Assembly: GCA_040766985.1 (NCBI GenBank)
Contig: JAXGPL010000008.1
Coordinates: 61,143-125,142, forward strand
Source: JAXGPL01 sp040766985
GTDB taxonomy: Bacteria; Bacillota; Sulfobacillia; JAUYEG01
DNA length: 64,000 nt
Direction of reading: 5' to 3'
Shown: positions 8,222 to 17,071 of the stretch, in pieces
Position numbering within the stretch: position 1 is the stretch's first letter
Layout of the letters: each line of letters begins with the position of its first letter
Notes under the pieces: model-generated
The model's database searches: none
What the model was told of the DNA's origin: nothing
The model's input: only the letters and a program-made list of their open reading frames with translations
Made by a program: the position numbers and the translations under genes

Positions 8222-9607
8222 CCAGTCCCCTGCCCGCGTCAAGCAGCGCCTGAAGCAGCAGCGGGCTCTCCGCCTGCGCATAGAGCCGGAGCACAGGCTC
8301 GGTGTGGCTCGCGCGCACGTGCAGCCACGAACCGCCGCTGAGGAGCAGCTTGACTCCGTCAAGACGCTCGCACCCCGTGACATCTTCTCCGGCAAGGCTT
8401 GGGGGCGGCGAAAACCCGCGTTCGATCGCTTCCGCAGCCGCCGCCGGCACCCGGATGTCCACCCTGCCGAGCCACACCCTGCCCGCTCGCTCCCTCAGCC
8501 GCTCGACTGCCTCGACCAGGGTTATCTCCCGCATCGCGAGATGTTCGAGGATCATCAGGGCGGCAAAACCCCGTCGCGCTCGGGCAGATGAAAGGCAAAC
8601 CCGATGCCGCCGCTCTCCTCGCCGCCGATTACGGAGACGCCTGCCTTGAGTAGCGGTGCGATATGCTTGAACCCAACCGGTGTGATGTGGACCCCAAGCC
8701 CATACCCGCCGGCCAACCGGTCGACCAGCGTGGATGTGGTGACGGTCCGGACTGCGGGGCCGCGCATGCCCCGATCCTCTACCAGGTGCATGAACAAAAG
8801 CGCGAGGAGGTGGTGCGCGTCAACGTAGGAGCCGTCCTCGGCGATGGCGGCGATCCTGTCGCCGTCGCCGTCCGTGGCGATACCCAGGGCCGGCGGGTCC
8901 GCCTCCCGGATACGTTCCCGGAGCCCGCCAAGGTTGGCGAGAGTCGGCTCCGGTGAGAGGCCGCCGAACAGGGGGTCGCGAACTCCGCGTATGGTTTCCA
9001 GGCCGGGGACCAGCCTGCCCAGCCAACCGGCCGCCGACCCGTGCATGGCGTCGTGGACCACCGCCCCCGCCCGGGAGCAGACGGCCTCGATGGCGTGCAG
9101 ATCGACCAGCCTGGCCACATGGGACAGGTATCCCGGATACGGGTCGAACTGCTCGACCGGGGCTGCCGGAGCCTGCGGCGGCGCGGTCGGCAACGCCCCG
9201 CCGGGGGAAAGCATCGTCTCGAGCCGGGCGGTCAGCTCCGCCCCTGCCGGCGCTCCTGTCTCGTCGCGCAGCTTGATTCCGCTGTACCTGTAGGGGTTGT
9301 GGCTGGCGGTGACAATGGCGGCAAGGGCAGTACCAAGGGTCCGCGCCGCAAGGGCGACTGCCGGGGTCGGGCACGGGCCCGCGCACGAGATGGTCCGCAC
9401 TCCGCGCGACGAGCAAATCCCGGCGAGGATACCCGCGTAATCCTCTGCCATGAACCGGCAGTCATGGCCGATCACGATGCCCCTTCCGCCCCAATCGCGT
9501 TCGAGTATCAGCCGCGTCAGAGCATCACCGAAGCGCCTGACGCCGGCAAAGGTGAATTCGTCGCCGATCACCGCCCGCCAACCGTCGGTGCCGAAATGGA
9601 TTCCCAC
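8169..9607 (-). CDS. Phosphohexomutase (phosphomannomutase/phosphoglucomutase), frameshifted
   Basis: Interconverts hexose-6- and hexose-1-phosphates. GTG 9607 follows a GGGAGGTGC site and gives VGIHFGTDGWRAVIGDE; in-frame codons upstream lack a binding site. The phosphoserine loop is VTASHNPY, the metal loop DGDGDRIAAI and the sugar-specificity loop GGEESGGIG. After HLPERDGVL the frame is lost near 8570: a stop follows, while the adjacent frame continues into the C-terminal domain (VKLLLSGGSWLHVRASHTEP). Adding one base to the G/C run restores about 479 residues, normal for the family. The 3' end overlaps manC by some 50 bases on the opposite strand. It probably works with ManC; substrate preference between glucose and mannose cannot be decided. 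Confidence 0.85.
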
Positions 9608-9732
9608 GGCGCACCTCCCTGTCGCCCAGTCTATGTGCCTTGCCCCTGATATGGGCGAAGCACGGGGCGAAGAGGTGTTGGCGGCCACAGGCTGAAAGTA
9701 ATGGAAGTCTATTCACGAGGAGGCGAACGCAC

Positions 9733-10692
9733 GTGGCCGGCGCACCCCCCGGGCCAACCCCGTTCGCGGACCGCCTGTACCAGGCCGTCCGCACCAAGAA
9801 CACCAGAGTATGTGTCGGACTCGACCCCGTGATCGACCGCCTGCCCGGCGACATCCGGGAACGTGCGGTCGAGCACTACGGCGACGGGCCGCTCGCCGTC
9901 GCAATGGCGTTTGACGAGTTCGGGCGCGGCATCATCGACGCCACAGCCGAATTTGCGGCCTGCATCAAGCCGCAGGCCGCGTTCTTTGAGGGCTGCGGGC
10001 CGGCGGGGATGTACGTCCTCCAGGCGTTGATCCAATACGCCACGGAACGCGGCCTGCTGGTCATCGAAGACGCCAAGCGCAATGATATCGGCAGCACCGC
10101 CGAAGCCTACGCGCAGGGCCACCTGGGACAGGTGAAGCTGATCGGCGGCGGCGCGGGACGCGCGTTCGGCCCCGACGCCCTGACGGTCAACCCGTATCTC
10201 GGCCGCGACGGGCTCTTGCCGTTCATCAAGGCGTGCGTGCAGTTCGGCAAAGGTATCTTTGTGCTGGCCAAAACCTCCAACCCGTCATCCGGCGACATCC
10301 AGGACCTGATCGTCGAGGGCCGGCCGCTGTACATGAGGGTCGCGGCACTGCTCAAGGAGCTTGGCTCAGGGCTGGAGGGCGAATCCGGCTTCACACCCAT
10401 CGGCGCGGTTGTTGGCGCGACATACCCGGAACAGGCGGTGGAACTCCGCAGGGTCCTGCCGTCGAGCTGGTTTTTGGTCCCGGGTTACGGCGCACAGGGA
10501 GGCACCGCGCGCGACGTCGTCGTCACAATGGACGGAGCGGGGATGGGCGCCGTGGTCAACTCCAGCCGGGCGATCATCTTCGCCCACGCATCAGATGCCG
10601 CCAAGGCCGCGGGCTTCGACTACCGGCAGGCTGCCGCCGCCGCCGCGCGGAGCATGCGGGACGACATCAACTCGGCGCTGGCCGCCAGGTAA
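9733..10692 (+). CDS. pyrF: Orotidine 5'-phosphate decarboxylase
   Basis: Converts OMP to UMP, the last step of de novo UMP synthesis. GTG 9733 follows GAGGAGG and gives 319 residues, in the range of the long pyrF subfamily. The catalytic tetrad motif is VIEDAKRNDIGSTA; VCVGLDP lies near the N-terminus, and the phosphate-binding end is VPGYGAQGGT. The gene stands apart from other pyr genes, though pyrG lies 9 kb downstream. It is divergent from the phosphohexomutase, and its last 26 bases overlap the convergent acetyltransferase gene. Confidence 0.93.
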   Translation: MAGAPPGPTPFADRLYQAVRTKNTRVCVGLDPVIDRLPGDIRERAVEHYGDGPLAVAMAFDEFGRGIIDATAEFAACIKPQAAFFEGCGPAGMYVLQALIQYATERGLLVIEDAKRNDIGSTAEAYAQGHLGQVKLIGGGAGRAFGPDALTVNPYLGRDGLLPFIKACVQFGKGIFVLAKTSNPSSGDIQDLIVEGRPLYMRVAALLKELGSGLEGESGFTPIGAVVGATYPEQAVELRRVLPSSWFLVPGYGAQGGTARDVVVTMDGAGMGAVVNSSRAIIFAHASDAAKAAGFDYRQAAAAAARSMRDDINSALAAR

Positions 10693-11083
10693 ACTCGGCC
10701 TTGGTGATCTCCATCACCAGGTAACGCACCACACCGATCAGCGGCCACCGCACCGTCTTGACGTAACGGAAACCGACTTTCTCATACGCCCGCCTGGCGC
10801 GGGCGTTGTATTCGCGTACCCTCAGGTACACGCGCTCAAGGTTCCAGTTGTCGAAGAGGTCGCGCAACAGCAGGCGGATGGCGTCGGGCCCAAGGCCCCG
10901 GCCCCGATACGGCTCGTAGACCTCGATACCCAGTTCGGCTTGCGCCAGGCGGCGGTCGAGGTTGCGGAACGAGATCTGCCCGGCGCTCAAGCCGTCGGGG
11001 AGTCTGATATCCATCACGTGCTCACCGAACTCGAACCTGGCCGGCCGAGACAGAGTCACCCGCGCCCCGTCCTTCAGCGTCAT
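10667..11083 (-). CDS. GNAT-family N-acetyltransferase
   Basis: A 138-residue acetyltransferase of the RimJ/RimL-like GNAT type. The acetyl-CoA pyrophosphate loop reads EPYRGRGLGPDA, preceded by the strand AELGIEVY and followed by ERVYLRVREYNARARRAYEKVGF, the classical C-terminal motif. The ATG at 11083 has GGAGGTGG eight bases upstream; the GTG six codons earlier overlaps that site and is rejected. The substrate is unknown. It converges on pyrF and is divergent from the LysM gene. Confidence 0.85.
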   Translation of the reverse strand: MTLKDGARVTLSRPARFEFGEHVMDIRLPDGLSAGQISFRNLDRRLAQAELGIEVYEPYRGRGLGPDAIRLLLRDLFDNWNLERVYLRVREYNARARRAYEKVGFRYVKTVRWPLIGVVRYLVMEITKAEFTWRPAPS

Positions 11084-11226
11084 GCCGGCCGCCACCTCCA
11101 CTTGGCGTTATCTACCATCGAGCCCAGGAGAGGGAACTTCCGGTATCACTGAGAAACATCCCTTTACCTGGCCGGGTGTTGTCAGCACCCTGTCCCCGCA
11201 TCCTCGAAGGGAGAAATTCGGCGCAA

Positions 11227-12393
11227 ATGAGACATTCCTCTCCGTGGCGTTCGCCCGCCGGCGTCGCCATCCTGTTCACATTGCTCATCGTCACCGCCCT
11301 GGGAACGGTGCCGCCCGTTCCAGCCGCCCCCGAGGCGCCTCCGGGCGCGGCTGGAACGGCGGTCGACCCGGGGACCGGACCGTCCGGGGAAACGCCGGCG
11401 GCGGCAACGGAACCGCCCACAGCTACAACACCGTCGGGCGGCGACGGGACGCCTTCCGGCGGCACCGGGACGCCAGCCAGCGGGACCGAAAAGCCGTCCG
11501 GCGGCACCGGCACTGCGCAGAAGCCACCCGCGACCGGGGCCGGGGGATCGGGCTCTTCCAACTCCGTCTGCACGGTCCGGCAGGGCGATACCCTCTGGCT
11601 CGTCGCGCAACGGCACGGGACGACCGTCGACGCCCCAAAGGCAGTCAACAATCTATCCGGAGACACTATCTACGCCGGCGAGACGCTCCGCCTGCCGGGC
11701 GGAGCGACGGCGGTATCATCGCGCGGCGGAACGGGCACGGCCCTCAAGACGGCAGGCTTTGTTTACGGGGGCGGAGTCGTCCTGCACAAGGTCGCCCAAG
11801 GGGAAACCCTCTCGCAGATCGCCGCCCGCCACGGGACCACGGTTGAGGCGATCAGGAACGGCAACAACCTGCGCTCGGAACTGATCATGATCAACCAGCC
11901 GCTGTTCCTGCGGCCGGGAAGCCCGGCTCCGGCGTCAGTCACCGTAAGCGCGGGTCCACACGGACCCGGCGGGGCCGAAATGCTCGACTGGAGCAAAGCC
12001 AGATGGCTGTTCGGCGTAGACTATACCGCAACCCTCCGCGATCCGGCCACGGGACGCGAGTTCAGGGTCAAGCGCCTCGGCGGCTCCAACCACGCCGATA
12101 TCGAGCCGCTCACCCCCGCGGACACGGCCGCGATCAAGGCAATGGCCGGCGGCGGCTGGACCTGGACACCCAAGCCCGTGCACGTGATTGTCGGGGGACG
12201 CACGCTCGCAGCGTCGATGAACTTCATGCCCCATCAACTGGACACCATCCCGGGCAACGGCATGCAGGGACACGTCTGCCTGCACTTCAGACACAGCACA
12301 ACGCATGTGGACGGCCTCGAGCGGGCCGACCACCAGGCCGCCGTGCTAAGGGCCGCCGGGCTTGCGGGCGTAAGCCTGCCGCCGGGGATGTAG
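11227..12393 (+). CDS. Secreted double-LysM protein with HVxxHF-type C-terminal domain
   Basis: A 388-residue exported protein. The start is ATG 11227 (GAAGGGAGAA upstream), followed by a signal peptide with hydrophobic core VAILFTLLIVTALG. Residues about 35-110 are a Pro/Thr/Gly-rich linker, then come two LysM repeats (VRQGDTLWLVAQRHGTTVDA and VAQGETLSQIAARHGTTVEA). The last 150 residues form a separate domain beginning LDWSKARWLF and containing GHVCLHFRHSTTH. I recognise that domain as one recurring with LysM in Bacillota, but its biochemical role is not established to my knowledge; the conserved His residues could bind metal. It probably binds peptidoglycan at the cell or spore cortex surface. 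Confidence 0.8.
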   Translation: MRHSSPWRSPAGVAILFTLLIVTALGTVPPVPAAPEAPPGAAGTAVDPGTGPSGETPAAATEPPTATTPSGGDGTPSGGTGTPASGTEKPSGGTGTAQKPPATGAGGSGSSNSVCTVRQGDTLWLVAQRHGTTVDAPKAVNNLSGDTIYAGETLRLPGGATAVSSRGGTGTALKTAGFVYGGGVVLHKVAQGETLSQIAARHGTTVEAIRNGNNLRSELIMINQPLFLRPGSPAPASVTVSAGPHGPGGAEMLDWSKARWLFGVDYTATLRDPATGREFRVKRLGGSNHADIEPLTPADTAAIKAMAGGGWTWTPKPVHVIVGGRTLAASMNFMPHQLDTIPGNGMQGHVCLHFRHSTTHVDGLERADHQAAVLRAAGLAGVSLPPGM

Positions 12394-12410
12394 GCCCGGC
12401 CCTGCCCGGC

Positions 12411-13769
12411 TTACGGGGCGGGGCCGACCACCCCAAGGATCTGACCCGCCTGGAGCGCGCCGGCCGCTGCGCCGGGACGCTCTCTCGTACCCGCCAGGGC
12501 GAACGAGGCCCGCAGAGCCTCCAGGCCTGCCGCAAGGCGGGCGGGATCCGACGCGTACAGCTTGGCGAGCGGCTGCCCGGCGGTGACCATGTCGCCGGCG
12601 GCCGCAAGCAGGATGATGCCGGCGCCCGGGTCCACGGGTTCGCCTTTGCGGCTGCGACCGGCCCCAAGCAGAACTGCGGCGCGGCCGGCAAGGTAGGCGT
12701 CGACGGCTGCGATCTCTCCTCCCCCTGGGGCGCGCAACACCGCTTCGCGGCCCGCCACGGGAAGGCGCGGGCGGCCGTGGGCCCGGACCTGGAGCCATTG
12801 CGCGCTGCCGCCCTGGGCCTCCACGAGACGGAGGAACCGCTCCAGCGCCTGCCCGCCGTCGAGGAGCCGTCGAGCGGTGCTCTGGGCGAAGGGCAGGTCG
12901 TGGGCCAGACCGGCGACGACCAGGCCGTGAGCGGCAAGGGCGATCGCCAGTCTGCGTATGTCGGCGGGGCCCCCACCGGCCAGCACCTCGATCGCCTCGT
13001 CGACCTCCACGGCGTTGCCGATCGCCCTTCCCAGGGGCTGGTCCATCGTACTCAGTACGGCCACGGCCCGTAGGCCGGAGGCCGATGCGATGCCGACCAT
13101 CAGCCGGGCAAGTTCCCTCGCCTCGGACTCCGAACGCATGAACGCCCCACGGCCGACCTTGACGTCCAGGACGAGCGACTTGGCGCCGCACGCCACCTTC
13201 TTGGCCATGATGCTCGCGGCGATCAACGGCAGGCTGTCGACCGTGGCGGTTGCGTCGCGTAGCGTGTACATCAGCCCATCTGCCGGCACCAGCGACCTGG
13301 TGTGGGCGGCCATGCAGCCGCCGGCGAGGCGGGCGCTTTCGATCATCTGCGACGTGGTCAGGTGGGTACGAAAGCCGGGGATCGCCTCGAGCTTGTCCAC
13401 AGTGCCGCCGGTGTGACCCAGACCTGCTCCCGAAATCTTGACGACGGTTGCCCCGGCGGCGATGAGAAGCGGGACGACGATGAGCGTGAGCTTGTCCCCC
13501 ACCCCACCGGTGCTGTGCTTGTCGACGTAGGGCGCGGGCAGTCCTGCTGCGGCAAGGTCGAGCCGCTCACCGCTCGAAGCCATGGCTGCGGTGAGGGCGG
13601 CGGTCTCGCCGTCGGTGAGGCCCTGCCAACGCACCGCCATCAACCATGCGGCCATCTGGTAGTCTGGGACGTCGCCGCTGCAATAGGCCCTGACGAAAGA
13701 CTCGATCTCCTCGCGGCTGTGGACTCCACCCTGCTTCTTGGTCTCGATGACGTCCAGTGCGCGGACCAT
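12411..13769 (-). CDS. pdp: Pyrimidine-nucleoside (thymidine) phosphorylase
   Basis: Phosphorolyses uridine, thymidine or deoxyuridine to free base plus (deoxy)ribose-1-phosphate. ATG 13769 follows GGAGGTGTTGCTCAA and gives MVRALDVIETKKQGG. The 452 residues contain the family signatures VDKHSTGGVGDK and SGAGLGHTGGTVDKLE, plus the C-terminal domain ending in a lipoyl-like fold around GDMVTAGQPLAKLY. Length is close to the usual 430-440. It converges on the LysM gene with 17 bases between stops and is divergent from the thioredoxin gene. Whether it prefers thymidine or accepts all pyrimidines is not decidable here. Confidence 0.93.
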   Translation of the reverse strand: MVRALDVIETKKQGGVHSREEIESFVRAYCSGDVPDYQMAAWLMAVRWQGLTDGETAALTAAMASSGERLDLAAAGLPAPYVDKHSTGGVGDKLTLIVVPLLIAAGATVVKISGAGLGHTGGTVDKLEAIPGFRTHLTTSQMIESARLAGGCMAAHTRSLVPADGLMYTLRDATATVDSLPLIAASIMAKKVACGAKSLVLDVKVGRGAFMRSESEARELARLMVGIASASGLRAVAVLSTMDQPLGRAIGNAVEVDEAIEVLAGGGPADIRRLAIALAAHGLVVAGLAHDLPFAQSTARRLLDGGQALERFLRLVEAQGGSAQWLQVRAHGRPRLPVAGREAVLRAPGGGEIAAVDAYLAGRAAVLLGAGRSRKGEPVDPGAGIILLAAAGDMVTAGQPLAKLYASDPARLAAGLEALRASFALAGTRERPGAAAGALQAGQILGVVGPAP

Positions 13770-13800
13770 TTGAGCAACACCTCCCGTCAGCTTTTCCTGG

Positions 13801-13829
13801 CTGACATGGGCATGGGCTTTGGGTATACT
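13801..13829 (+). promoter_or_regulatory. Sigma-A type promoter for the thioredoxin gene
   Basis: CTGACA at 13801-13806 and TATACT at 13824-13829 are separated by exactly 17 bases, each one mismatch from the consensus hexamers. The pair lies 26 bases ahead of the thioredoxin ATG. Confidence 0.65.
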
Positions 13830-13854
13830 TGGACGAGGGGGTGAGCGGGGCACG

Positions 13855-14204
13855 ATGCTGTCCCTCGATCAGACAAACTTTCAGCAGTTCATCAGTACTA
13901 AGGATAAGCCGGCGGTGGTCAAGTTCTACGCCGACTGGTGCAAGGACTGCCGCGCAATCAAAAAAGCGGCAGACGAGTTGGCCAAGCGCTACGCCGGCGA
14001 CCTCCAGTTCGGTGAGTTGGACACGATGGTCGCGCCGGAGATCCGCGACGCCTATAAGGTCAGGGGCATCCCTACGTTCATCGCCTTTAGCGACGGCGAG
14101 GAAATTCTGCGGACGCCACGGCAATCCGCGACGCAAAAGAGATCAAGACCCCGGGTGAGTTGGAGACGTTCATCGTCGAGGTGCTCAACAAAGTCAGAGC
14201 GTAG
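13855..14204 (+). CDS. Thioredoxin-family protein, frameshifted
   Basis: A small thioredoxin-fold redox protein. ATG 13855 starts MLSLDQTNF; the active site is FYADWCKDCRAIKK (WCxDC in place of WCGPC) and the cis-proline loop is GIPTFIAF. After GEEILR the open frame drifts into an Arg/Ser-rich tail, whereas the next frame reads DATAIRDAKEIKTPGELETF and stops at 14204. One missing G in the GG at about 14113 explains this, giving a protein of about 116 residues with a normal terminal helix. The WCKDC site is typical of divergent Bacillota thioredoxin-like proteins. It has its own promoter and a strong terminator. Confidence 0.82.
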
Positions 14205-14241
14205 CCAAACCGGGAACGAGAAGGTATCCTCGGCAATCCGG

Positions 14242-14262
14242 CCGGGCGGCTAAGCCGCCCGG
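14242..14262 (+). terminator. Intrinsic terminator after the thioredoxin gene
   Basis: CCGGGCGG and CCGCCCGG pair around a CTAAG loop, followed by TCTTGCCTTA. The T-tract is weak but the stem is perfect and placed 38 bases after the restored stop. Confidence 0.7.
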
Positions 14263-14393
14263 TCTTGCCTTATGCGGCAAGACCTACCGCCCAGACCCGG
14301 GGGCAGCTAAAGCGGTCATCACCTGCTAGCTGACCGCGCTGCGGTCCTCTTGCCTCCAATTCCAGGAGGGTGTAGCATTATTTCATAGTATAT

Positions 14394-14418
14394 GCTCTTA
14401 GTAGCGGGTACTAAGAGC
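14394..14418 (+). promoter_or_regulatory. FapR-type operator upstream of fabD
   Basis: A perfect 10-base inverted repeat, GCTCTTAGTA and TACTAAGAGC, is separated by GCGGG. Its core TTAGTAGCGGGTACTAA matches the 17-base FapR site of Bacillota (TTAGTACC-N-GGTACTAA) at all but one arm position. FapR represses fatty acid and phospholipid genes and is released by malonyl-CoA. The site lies 58 bases before the fabD start, in the leader or promoter region, so it probably controls fabD-acpP-fabF. No fapR gene is in the window. Confidence 0.82.
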
Positions 14419-14476
14419 TACACACAGACCGCAAGTCAGAGGTCGCGCAGTAACCACAACTCGAAAGAGGTGCGCA

Positions 14477-15442
14477 ATGGACCGGTTAGCCTTCATCTTC
14501 CCCGGGCAGGGAGCGCAATACCCCGGCATGGGCAGGGCAATGCACGACGCCCATCCGTCTTCCCGCGAATCGTTCGATACTGCCACGGACGGCCTCGGAC
14601 GCGACGTGCGCCACATGTGCTGGAATCTCGACGCCGGCGAGTTGTCGGACACAGCCAACGCCCAGCCAGGCATCCTGGCCGCGAGTATCGCCTGTCTGCG
14701 GCCGCTGCTTGAGGCAGGCGTGCGGCCGGCTGCGATGGCCGGGCTGAGCCTGGGCGAGTACACCGCGCTCGTCGGAGCCGGAAGCCTGGACCTGGCCAGT
14801 GCGATGCGCCTGGTGAGAATCCGCGCCCACCTGATGCAGCAGGCCGTTCCCAAGGGCCAGGGGGCCATGGCCGCGGTCATCGGCCTTGACAGGTCGACGG
14901 TGATCAAGGCCTGCGCCGCCAGTTCGTCCCTGGGACAGGGCATCGTGGAGCCCGCCAACTTCAACGCCCCGGACCAGATTGTGATTTCCGGGCACGCGTC
15001 CGCGGTCACTGCAGCCTCCCAAGCCGTCAAGGCCGCCGGGGCCAGGCGAGTCATCCCCCTCGCGGTGAGCGCGCCTTTCCACTGCTCTCTGCTCAACACA
15101 GTCAAGGACGAATTCGGGCGCGCTCTGGCGGATGCGGATTTTCGTACACCGGGGATCGCCGTCATCGCAAACACGACGGCCCGGCAGGTGCAGTCGCCGG
15201 ACGAGATCCGGCAGGCCCTGATCGACCAGATCGCGTCGCCCGTCCTGTGGGAGGATTCGGTACGCTACATGGCGGACGAACTCGGGATCAACGTCTTCGT
15301 CGAAGTCGGCCCGGGCAAGGTTCTCAGCAGGTTCGTCAGCAAGACGCAGCCCGAAGCGGTAACCCTGAACATCGAAGACCCGGCCAGCCTCGCGGCTGCC
15401 CTCGTGGCCCTGCAGGCACGGGGGCTCGCCAACGCGGGCTAG
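14477..15442 (+). CDS. fabD: Malonyl-CoA:ACP transacylase
   Basis: Loads malonyl groups from CoA onto acyl carrier protein. The 321-residue protein starts MDRLAFIFPGQGAQYPGMG, has the nucleophile serine in GLSLGEYTALV and the catalytic His in VSAPFHCSLL, and ends with the usual FVEVGPGKVLS segment. The ATG has AAAGAGGTGCGCA upstream. It is first in a three-gene set with acpP and fabF, behind the FapR-type operator. fabG, fabH and plsX, which often share this operon in Bacillota, are not here. Confidence 0.95.
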   Translation: MDRLAFIFPGQGAQYPGMGRAMHDAHPSSRESFDTATDGLGRDVRHMCWNLDAGELSDTANAQPGILAASIACLRPLLEAGVRPAAMAGLSLGEYTALVGAGSLDLASAMRLVRIRAHLMQQAVPKGQGAMAAVIGLDRSTVIKACAASSSLGQGIVEPANFNAPDQIVISGHASAVTAASQAVKAAGARRVIPLAVSAPFHCSLLNTVKDEFGRALADADFRTPGIAVIANTTARQVQSPDEIRQALIDQIASPVLWEDSVRYMADELGINVFVEVGPGKVLSRFVSKTQPEAVTLNIEDPASLAAALVALQARGLANAG

Positions 15443-15481
15443 CCTCACCCCAATAACCCCAACTACTGGAGGTAGGAATCG

Positions 15482-15736
15482 ATGCAGGATCAAGAAATCC
15501 TGGACAAGGTCAAAACCGCCATCAGCAGCACGCTTAAGACCGAAGGCAAGGAGATCACCATGGAGTCCCGCCTGATCGACGACCTCGGCGGCGACTCGCT
15601 TGACATGCTTGAACTGATTATGGCCCTTGAGGAGCGGTTTTCGATCGAGGTCCCGGACGAGGACGCCGAGGCGATCAACACCGTCCGCGACGTCGTCGAG
15701 TACGTCAAAGCCCGCCTTGACGGGTCCGGCCAATGA
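15482..15736 (+). CDS. acpP: Acyl carrier protein
   Basis: An 84-residue carrier protein of fatty acid synthesis. The phosphopantetheine serine is in LGGDSLDMLELIMALEE, and the recognition helix II that follows is standard (RFSIEVPDEDAEAI). GGAGGTAGGAATCG precedes the ATG. Length is a few residues above the usual 77, mostly at the C-terminus. The last four bases, ATGA, overlap the fabF start, so the two are coupled. Confidence 0.96.
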   Translation: MQDQEILDKVKTAISSTLKTEGKEITMESRLIDDLGGDSLDMLELIMALEERFSIEVPDEDAEAINTVRDVVEYVKARLDGSGQ

Positions 15737-17061
15737 TGGCGCGGCCGAGCCCTTCGGGCCCCCCCGCGCTCGTGACCGGACTAGGGGTCATCTCCAGTTG
15801 CGGCCAGGAGGTCGAGGACTTCTGGCAGGCGCTATTGGAGGGCAGGTCGGGCATCAGCCACCTGGAGCGGATTGACACCGAGGGGCTGCGCACAACATTC
15901 GGCGGCGAGGTCAAGGACTTCGCAGCAGACCGCTTCATGGCCGGGGGCCAAGCCAAGCGGATGGACCGGTTTTCGCAGTATGCGGTGGCAGCCGCGCGCA
16001 TGGCCATGCATGACGCCGGGTTCTCGGTTTCGCCGGAGGAATCGTTCCGGGTCGGCGTAGTGCTCGGCACCGGCATCGGCGGCATGGAAACCCTCGTCGA
16101 CCAACTCCACACGCTCGAACAACGGGGCCCTCGCAGGGTCAGCCCGTACTTCATCCCGATGATGATCGCCAATATGGCCGGCGGCCAGGTTTCCATGATC
16201 CTGGGCGCGCGCGGCCCGTGCGCGACCGTGACGACGGCGTGCGCGTCGGCCGGCAACGCCATCGGCGACGCGCTCCGGCTGATCCAGCACGGCGAGGCCG
16301 ACGTCGTGATCTGCGGCGGTACCGAAGCCCCGTTCACACGCCTGGCGGTCGCCGGCTTCGGAGCGGCACACACCCTCTCAACCCGCAACGACGACCCGGA
16401 GCGCGCTTCGCGGCCGTTCGATGCCGGCCGGGACGGCTTTGTGATGTCCGAGGGCGCGGGCATGCTGGTCATCGAATCCGAAGCCCACGCACGCGCACGC
16501 GGCGCACGGGCATACGCGCGGCTCGCGGGATGTAGTATGACCGCCGACGCGTCGCACGTCACCGCGCCGGCCCCTGACGGCCTCGGGCGGTACAACGGTA
16601 TGCGCCAGGCAATCGCCGACGCCGGGCTCGCGCTGGAGGATTTGGGATATATCAACGCCCACGGGACGTCGACGCCGACCAACGACAAAGACGAATCACA
16701 GGTCATCAAGAGGCTGTTCGGCCCTGCCGTGCCTCCGGTCAGCTCGACCAAGTCGGTCACGGGCCACTTGCTGGGCGCCGCCGGAGCGGTCGAGGCCATC
16801 GCGTGCGTGCTGGCCATCAACCGGGGAATCCTTCCACCCACGACAAACTATGAGCAGCCCGATCCCGATTGCGACCTTGACTATGTGCCGAACCAGCCGC
16901 GAAAATCGGAGATCGGCGCCGCCATCTCCAATTCGTTTGGGTTTGGGGGGCAAAACGCGATCCTTACCTTCACCGCCGCCCCCGACACGATCAAGCGTAC
17001 CGAGCCTGCCCGCCCGTGGCCGGGCCTGTCAACAGGGGAGCCGGTACCGGAACCGGCATAG
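15733..17061 (+). CDS. fabF: Beta-ketoacyl-ACP synthase II
   Basis: Condenses malonyl-ACP with acyl-ACP in the elongation cycle. The 442-residue protein has the catalytic Cys in TTACASAGNAIGDAL and the two active-site His in YINAHGTSTPTND and SVTGHLLGAAG, plus the C-terminal NSFGFGGQNA glycine loop. A Pro-rich tail of about 30 residues extends beyond the usual end. ATG 15733 overlaps the acpP stop; a second ATG follows directly. Its stop is 10 bases from that of the convergent ferritin-like gene, with no clear hairpin between. Confidence 0.95.
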   Translation: MMARPSPSGPPALVTGLGVISSCGQEVEDFWQALLEGRSGISHLERIDTEGLRTTFGGEVKDFAADRFMAGGQAKRMDRFSQYAVAAARMAMHDAGFSVSPEESFRVGVVLGTGIGGMETLVDQLHTLEQRGPRRVSPYFIPMMIANMAGGQVSMILGARGPCATVTTACASAGNAIGDALRLIQHGEADVVICGGTEAPFTRLAVAGFGAAHTLSTRNDDPERASRPFDAGRDGFVMSEGAGMLVIESEAHARARGARAYARLAGCSMTADASHVTAPAPDGLGRYNGMRQAIADAGLALEDLGYINAHGTSTPTNDKDESQVIKRLFGPAVPPVSSTKSVTGHLLGAAGAVEAIACVLAINRGILPPTTNYEQPDPDCDLDYVPNQPRKSEIGAAISNSFGFGGQNAILTFTAAPDTIKRTEPARPWPGLSTGEPVPEPA

Positions 17062-17071
17062 TTCCGGGGGC

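Noticed and set aside
14350..14391. Sigma-A promoter for fabD using TTGCCT and TAGTAT
   Set aside because: The spacing is about 30 bases, too long for a functional pair.
14486..15733. Long minus-strand open frame (415 codons) opposite fabD and acpP
   Set aside because: It is the antisense shadow of two well-recognised genes, has no binding site and yields a low-complexity Arg/Gly/His-rich product.
15705..16841. Minus-strand open frame (378 codons) opposite fabF
   Set aside because: GC-rich codon bias keeps it open; it lacks motifs and sits entirely within fabF.
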